The notes under the pieces: generated by a model
Seen by the model: the letters and a program-made list of their open reading frames with translations, nothing else
Database searches by the model: none
Told to the model about the DNA's origin: nothing
Translations under genes and position numbers: made by a program
Origin: SZUA-545 sp050297855
GTDB taxonomy: Bacteria; Campylobacterota; Campylobacteria; Campylobacterales; SZUA-545
DNA: 10,571 nt
Assembly (NCBI GenBank): GCA_050297855.1
Contig: JBNKTC010000019.1
Coordinates: 1-10,571, forward strand
Reading direction: 5' to 3'
Shown: piece by piece, positions 7,376 to 10,571 of the stretch
How the letters are laid out: each line of letters begins with the position of its first letter
Position numbering within the stretch: position 1 is the first letter of the stretch

Positions 7376-8215
7376 TCACGCCTCCTTGGTTTTAATAAAG
7401 ATATTTCGCCCCTCCCGGCGGACGCAACCGCTCAGGTCAAGGGGACTCTCCGAGTGTCCAAGGTAGAGGGTCCCGCCGATTTTCAGATGCCGGAAGAGTT
7501 TTTTTAAAATAGCATTCTGGTCGGCCTGCGAGAAGTAGATCAGGACGTTTCGGCAGAAGATCACATCAAACTCCGCCGCCTTAAAAGGGTAGGCCGGGGA
7601 CATGAGATTCATCGTATCAAACGCCAACAGCGAGCGGAGGTTCTCCTTGGCCCGGATCAGGAAGCGATGATCCCCTTCGATGAGACGGCGACTGAAATAT
7701 TCGGGCGGCCGGATCCACTCCGGGAAGGGGTTTTGATCCGGTGCAAAGCGGAAGATCCCCTCCTTTGCACGGGCCAGTACGTCCGTATCGATATCGGTGG
7801 CCAGGATCTTCACATCCGATGCCGCGGCTCCCCGCTTCTTCTGGGCGTGACGGACCGTCATGGCGATCGTGTACGGCTCCTCGCCGGTGGAGCTGGCGGC
7901 ACAGTAGATCCGGGCCGGCAGTTTCTTGGCGAACAGCTCCGGCAGCACCCGATCTTTCAGGTCTTCGAAATGGACCCCTTCTCTGAAAAAATCGGTCTTG
8001 TTGGTCGTAAAACTGTTAATAAAGATCTCCCGGTGATCACCGTCCGCCACCTCTTTTAAAAGGCGGTTGACATCTTTGCCCATGCCCAGATGGCGCAGTA
8101 GTTTGTCGATCCGGTTTTTGATCATGACATCTTTGTTGGCATTGAGGGTGATCCCCGTCAGATCGTATGTCAACCGCCGTACTTCAGCCATATGTTCGTT
8201 TTTAAGTTCCGGCAT
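7376..8215 (-). CDS. cheR: CheR, SAM-dependent chemoreceptor methyltransferase
   Basis: 279 residues, the standard CheR length with no TPR extension. The N-terminal helical domain (about 1-75) ends in TTNKTDFFRE (70-79). The SAM site is AASSTGEEPYTIAM (106-119), with ATDID (139-143) and FDVIFCRNVLIYF (216-228). LGHSESP (252-258) lies near the end. The usual Gly-Cys before STGEEP is Ala-Ser here, a mild variation. It transfers methyl groups from SAM to receptor glutamates, raising kinase activity and giving adaptation. It probably docks on the EWDNF tail of the receptor encoded upstream. ATG at 8215 has AAGGAGA 5 bases upstream, and there is an 11-base gap after the small gene. Its own end encodes the ribosome site of cheD. 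Confidence 0.97.
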   Translation of the reverse strand: MPELKNEHMAEVRRLTYDLTGITLNANKDVMIKNRIDKLLRHLGMGKDVNRLLKEVADGDHREIFINSFTTNKTDFFREGVHFEDLKDRVLPELFAKKLPARIYCAASSTGEEPYTIAMTVRHAQKKRGAAASDVKILATDIDTDVLARAKEGIFRFAPDQNPFPEWIRPPEYFSRRLIEGDHRFLIRAKENLRSLLAFDTMNLMSPAYPFKAAEFDVIFCRNVLIYFSQADQNAILKKLFRHLKIGGTLYLGHSESPLDLSGCVRREGRNIFIKTKEA

Positions 8216-8226
8216 CCCCGTCTCCT

Positions 8227-8427
8227 TCAGGCGTGTCGCCCCGTATAGGTTCCTGCGCTTCCCTGAGAGAGCGTATCCAGGCTTTCCATCTCCGAAAGTG
8301 CCCGTTTAATGGCACCCAGCATCCGTTTTCGTACCGTTTTGTCGCGGTAGACCTCTGCACTGTCCGGACGTTTGCCCGGGTGGTTCTGCAGTTGCTTTGT
8401 CACTGTTTTTCGTTTTGTATCCGCCAT
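8227..8427 (-). CDS. Small basic protein of unknown function
   Basis: 66 residues from the second of two adjacent ATG codons. AAGGA (8438-8434, touching the receptor stop) is 6 bases before ATG 8427 but only 3 before ATG 8430. The frame stays open to 8469, which would add 13 more residues, but that part overlaps the receptor gene and has no ribosome site. The protein is rich in Lys and Arg (TKRKTVTKQ; RDKTVRKRM at 28-36) and has a probable amphipathic helix KRMLGAIKRALSEMESLDTL (34-53). It has no signal peptide, membrane helix or cysteine pair. I recognise no family. Its place between the CetA-like receptor and cheR, with an 11-base gap to cheR and good ribosome sites on both sides, argues that it is translated and works with the receptor or adaptation enzymes. 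Confidence 0.65.
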   Translation of the reverse strand: MADTKRKTVTKQLQNHPGKRPDSAEVYRDKTVRKRMLGAIKRALSEMESLDTLSQGSAGTYTGRHA

Positions 8428-8437
8428 CATGTTTCCT

Positions 8438-9820
8438 TTAGGCATATTGGATCGCCCGGATCCCTTCATACATTGCCCGTGAGACCCGGCTTACCGCATC
8501 GCTCGTCTCCCTGAGCACGTCAGCCGATCCCGCCTGCTCCTGCATCCCGCCTTCAAGTGTCCCGATCGCTTCATTGATCTGGATGATCCCGTCGCGCTGT
8601 TCCCGGATCGCATGGGTGACATCATCGGCAAGTTCTGCGGTCTGTTTTGCCCCCGCCTCGATCGTGTCGAACTGGAGATTGAGTGCGTCGATATCCCTGA
8701 CGGCACTGTCGCTGTAGCCCTCCAGTTCGCCGACAGCGCGGCGGATCTCGCTCAGCACCCGGTCATTGTTCTCCGCAAGCTTGCCCACTTCCCGGGCGAC
8801 CACGGCAAAACCTTTCCCCGCCTCCCCTGCATTCTGGGCCTCGATGCTGGCATTTAAAGCAAGTATTTTGGTCTGGGCCGTGATCTCGCCGATCAGCCCC
8901 GAAGCTTCGCGGACCCGGTCGACCGATGCCGCGGCAAGCTTCAGACTGGTCGAAGCCGTCCCTGCAAGGGCTTTCCCTTCCGTTACGGAGGCTCCGGCCT
9001 CCCGGGCGATCCGTCCCATCGCATCGGCGCCCTGGGCATTTTTCTCGATCGCCGCACCGAACTCCTCGAGCGTTGCAGCTGTCTCTTCCATGGAAGCCGC
9101 CGTCTCGCCGGAAGCGTGGGCCAGTTCACCCACCAGTTTTTCGAGTCGTTGGGTCTGGGTTCTCAGATACTCCCCGTAGCGGTGACTCTTTCGTGCCCCT
9201 TCGCCAAGTGTCTCCGCCAGGGCATTGATGCCGTCCATGATCGTGCTGAATGCCCCGCGGGTGCCTTCATATTCGGACCGGGCAGTATAATCACCCCGCT
9301 TCAGTGCTTCGACCGTCGCCCCGATACTTCCCATCGTCGTTTCAAGCTGTCCGAACATCCGGTTAAGACTTTTGGAGATGTAGTGGATCTGGGGATTACT
9401 GCTTTTCATGACGATACGATCGTCAAAAAGTCCATCGGCGACCTTTTCGCAGACGATCATGATCTCCCCGTATACGCCGAGGATCTCCTGTTCGATCGCA
9501 TCAAACTCCCCTCCGGTCACCTCCAGCTTCTCCCAGAACTCCTCCAGGGGAGAGGTCCCGATAAGCGGCTTGGGCCCGATATCGTTACGTTCTCCAGCAA
9601 TACGTTCATGGACCCTGCCCAGGTAGTGATCCATCCCGGGAAGTTCCCGCACAAAACGGTAAAGCGGAAGCCATACGAGAAGCAATGCCGTTGTAAAACC
9701 GACAAGGACGAAGAGGAGGAGAGACTCTTTCCGCATGTATCCAAGCAGATACGATATCAGCATCAGGATGGAGAGCAGTCCCATCCCGCCGCCTGTCCAA
9801 AGTCGCATATTAAGACTCAT
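8438..9820 (-). CDS. CetA-like methyl-accepting chemotaxis receptor without periplasmic domain
   Basis: 460 residues. Two membrane helices (about 13-28 and 33-55) are joined by only about four residues, so there is no external ligand domain. Residues about 115-210 look like one or two HAMP-type units (VCEKVADGLFDDRI at 123-136; SEYEGTRGAF at 182-191). A methylation-helix pattern (AASMEETAATLEEF, 241-254) follows. The signalling tip runs from about residue 310 to 350 (ALNASIEA at 321-328, GKGFAVVA at 335-342). N330 replaces the nearly invariant Arg of the IEAARAGE motif. There is no C-terminal CheR pentapeptide (it ends RAIQYA). Its length and shape match Campylobacter CetA, which takes its signal from the cytoplasmic PAS protein CetB; the gene just upstream is such a PAS protein and overlaps by 4 bases (ATGA). 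AAGGAG lies 5 bases before the ATG. Likely role: energy or redox signalling to a CheA-CheW complex. Confidence 0.9.
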   Translation of the reverse strand: MSLNMRLWTGGGMGLLSILMLISYLLGYMRKESLLLFVLVGFTTALLLVWLPLYRFVRELPGMDHYLGRVHERIAGERNDIGPKPLIGTSPLEEFWEKLEVTGGEFDAIEQEILGVYGEIMIVCEKVADGLFDDRIVMKSSNPQIHYISKSLNRMFGQLETTMGSIGATVEALKRGDYTARSEYEGTRGAFSTIMDGINALAETLGEGARKSHRYGEYLRTQTQRLEKLVGELAHASGETAASMEETAATLEEFGAAIEKNAQGADAMGRIAREAGASVTEGKALAGTASTSLKLAAASVDRVREASGLIGEITAQTKILALNASIEAQNAGEAGKGFAVVAREVGKLAENNDRVLSEIRRAVGELEGYSDSAVRDIDALNLQFDTIEAGAKQTAELADDVTHAIREQRDGIIQINEAIGTLEGGMQEQAGSADVLRETSDAVSRVSRAMYEGIRAIQYA

Positions 9821-10209
9821 GCCATCTCCTTATAGCGCGTTATGGCTGCGGCCACTTCCTCGTCCGTAGGCTTGCGCCGGACGGATATATAACGCAGCTC
9901 ATCCCCTTTCCTTACGGGGAAGACCGTTGCATTGACCCAGTAGCAGCGTCCGTCTTTGGTGCGGTTTTTGACGATCCCGTTCCACACCTTTTCCATTTTG
10001 ATCGTTTCCCACAGGTCGGCGAATGCCGTCTTCGGCATCTCGGGGTGACGGATCATATTGTGGGGACGTCCGATCATCTCCTCTTTGGTGTAACCGCAGA
10101 TACGGCAGAAATCTTCGTTGGCGTACAGGATGATCCCCTTGGCATCGGTCTCGGATGTGATCATGGTCATTCTGTCCAAGACTATCTCGTCGTTTTCAAC
10201 CGTGCGCAC
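9817..10209 (-). CDS. CetB/Aer-type PAS-domain protein (probable redox or energy sensor)
   Basis: 130 residues, essentially one PAS domain of the Aer/CetB type: NEDFCRICGYTKEEMIG (31-47), RHPEMPKTAFADLW (54-67), GIVKNRTKDGRCYWV (78-92) and RYISVRRKPT (106-115). In Aer this fold binds FAD, and the Arg-His pair in RHPDMP is needed; here the motif is RHPEMP, with Asp changed to Glu. FAD binding is therefore likely but not shown. There is no membrane segment or output domain, so it must pass its signal to a partner, most likely the receptor whose gene overlaps it by 4 bases. The start is GTG at 10209, chosen because AAGGAG lies 6 bases upstream and no in-frame ATG is better placed. It is the first gene after the long AT-rich gap and therefore probably the first gene of the operon. 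Confidence 0.9.
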   Translation of the reverse strand: MRTVENDEIVLDRMTMITSETDAKGIILYANEDFCRICGYTKEEMIGRPHNMIRHPEMPKTAFADLWETIKMEKVWNGIVKNRTKDGRCYWVNATVFPVRKGDELRYISVRRKPTDEEVAAAITRYKEMA

Positions 10210-10430
10210 CCTGTTCTCCTTTTTATCTGCCTACCAAATGTTATGGATATTGAACCATTCAAAAGTGCAAAAAGAATGCAGAAATTTTGTTTTTTATAAA
10301 AGATAGAGAGTGGTTTCTTTTTTTAATAACTTAATGAATAAAACGAGATGTTGTGAGCACCCGGAGCGGGCCAGGCGCACTTTGTCTTCTCAGCTGGGAA
10401 ACGGCTGAAGCAGGGTTCTTTGCAATGCGA
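10210..10430 (-). promoter_or_regulatory. Intergenic region with probable operon promoter
   Basis: This 221-base gap is the only long non-coding stretch. About 10233-10345 is strongly AT-rich compared with everything around it, as expected for a promoter upstream of the PAS gene. A TATAAA on the minus strand (10298-10293) is a possible -10 box, but I find no convincing -35 box. The ribosome site AAGGAG lies just before the GTG. The part next to the receptor stop (about 10360-10430) is GC-rich and contains inverted repeats. No clear hairpin plus T-run terminator is seen. Confidence 0.4.
10376..10429. repeat. Nested inverted repeats after the receptor gene
   Basis: The outer arms CGCACT (10376-10381) and AATGCG (10424-10429) pair except for one position, which is G-U on the minus-strand RNA. 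The inner arms TCAGCTG (10390-10396) and CGGCTGA (10402-10408) pair around a GGAAA loop on plus-strand RNA with one G-U pair. The best strand differs for the two stems, so a single functional RNA is uncertain. No match to a riboswitch I can recall. Confidence 0.25.
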
Positions 10431-10571
10431 CTAGAAGTTATCCCACTCGTCATCATCGCCGGCAGTTGCCGTGGCGGGGGCCGGTCTGGACGTCTCTTTT
10501 CTGACCGGAGCTTTGGGGGCTTCCGCTGAGGCAGCCGGTTTGGCCGCCGGCGTCTGGGAGACCTTCGTCTC
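10431..10571 (-). CDS. C-terminal tail of a methyl-accepting chemotaxis receptor with CheR/CheB-docking pentapeptide (partial)
   Basis: The frame is open from the window edge to TAG at 10431-10433, giving 46 residues. It is a Pro/Ala/Lys-rich, probably disordered linker ending GDDDEWDNF. A flexible tail ending in an acidic stretch plus x-W-x-x-F is the usual way chemoreceptors tether CheR and CheB (NWETF in E. coli), so this is most likely the end of a receptor. The signalling domain itself is outside the window. The same direction as the cheR-cheD-cheB genes and a 221-base gap suggest a separate transcription unit in the same chemosensory locus. Other proteins with a W-x-x-F tail cannot be fully excluded from 46 residues. 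Confidence 0.7.
   Translation of the reverse strand, partial: ETKVSQTPAAKPAASAEAPKAPVRKETSRPAPATATAGDDDEWDNF

Noticed and set aside
7374..7379. GTG start for CheD two codons upstream
   Set aside because: The AGGAGG site would be only 1 base from the GTG but is 7 bases from ATG 7373, so the ATG is the better start.
8428..8469. Longer N-terminus of the small basic protein
   Set aside because: It would overlap the receptor gene and lacks a ribosome site; the AAGGA touching the receptor stop fits ATG 8427 (or 8430).
10265..10283. Sigma-54-like promoter box on the minus strand (TGCAT-N5-TTGCA)
   Set aside because: The -12 half is good, but the required GG of the -24 half is TG. One of two key bases missing in an AT-rich stretch is not enough.
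10350..10375. Intrinsic terminator of the upstream receptor gene
   Set aside because: A CCCG-CTC-CGGG stem is present, but no T-run follows it directly; the nearest T-rich stretch is well downstream.
10360..10430. c-di-GMP or other riboswitch in the intergenic gap
   Set aside because: The conserved core of the c-di-GMP-I class (GCAAAGC and the partner strands) is not found in order on either strand, and the segment is next to the receptor stop rather than close to the PAS gene start.

Overview
The window carries one long, tightly packed chemosensory operon, read entirely from the minus strand (right to left). All ten complete or nearly complete genes point the same way. Their junctions are 4-base overlaps or gaps of 2-26 bases, so they are probably co-transcribed from the AT-rich gap at 10210-10430. 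The DNA is GC-rich by eye outside that gap. The Aer/CetB-type PAS protein paired with a CetA-like receptor, the pentapeptide-tailed receptor and the cheR-cheD-cheB set suggest a free-living member of Campylobacterota (epsilonproteobacteria) of fairly high GC. This is inference from protein style; no RNA marker gene is present.

Layout in order of transcription: (1) 10571-10431, the last 46 residues of a chemoreceptor ending in a CheR/CheB-docking pentapeptide; (2) 10430-10210, intergenic promoter region; (3) a PAS-only protein (10209-9817) and a membrane receptor without a periplasmic domain (9820-8438), together resembling the Campylobacter CetB/CetA energy-taxis pair; (4) an unrecognised 66-residue basic protein; (5) the adaptation enzymes CheR, CheD and CheB; (6) a 575-residue protein with an atypical receiver domain, a helical middle that may be a degenerate HD domain, and a helical C-terminal domain; (7) a stand-alone receiver; (8) a REC-GGDEF-EAL protein whose GGDEF motif is degenerate and whose EAL residues are intact, so probably a c-di-GMP phosphodiesterase; (9) a membrane sensor with a Cache-like periplasmic domain and two PAS domains, cut off by the window edge where a histidine-kinase core would be expected.

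Inferred working model: the PAS protein senses redox or energy state and signals through the CetA-like receptor. CheR, CheB and CheD adjust receptor modification. The receivers, the c-di-GMP phosphodiesterase and the downstream sensor link the same signal to c-di-GMP turnover and phosphorelay output. No CheA, CheW or CheZ is recognisable in the window. Points worth following up are a C-terminal A-[A/S]-V-T-L-F ending shared by CheD and the 575-residue protein, an Asn where the conserved receptor-tip Arg normally sits, and a perfect 8-bp hairpin that holds an ATGA stop/start overlap in its loop.
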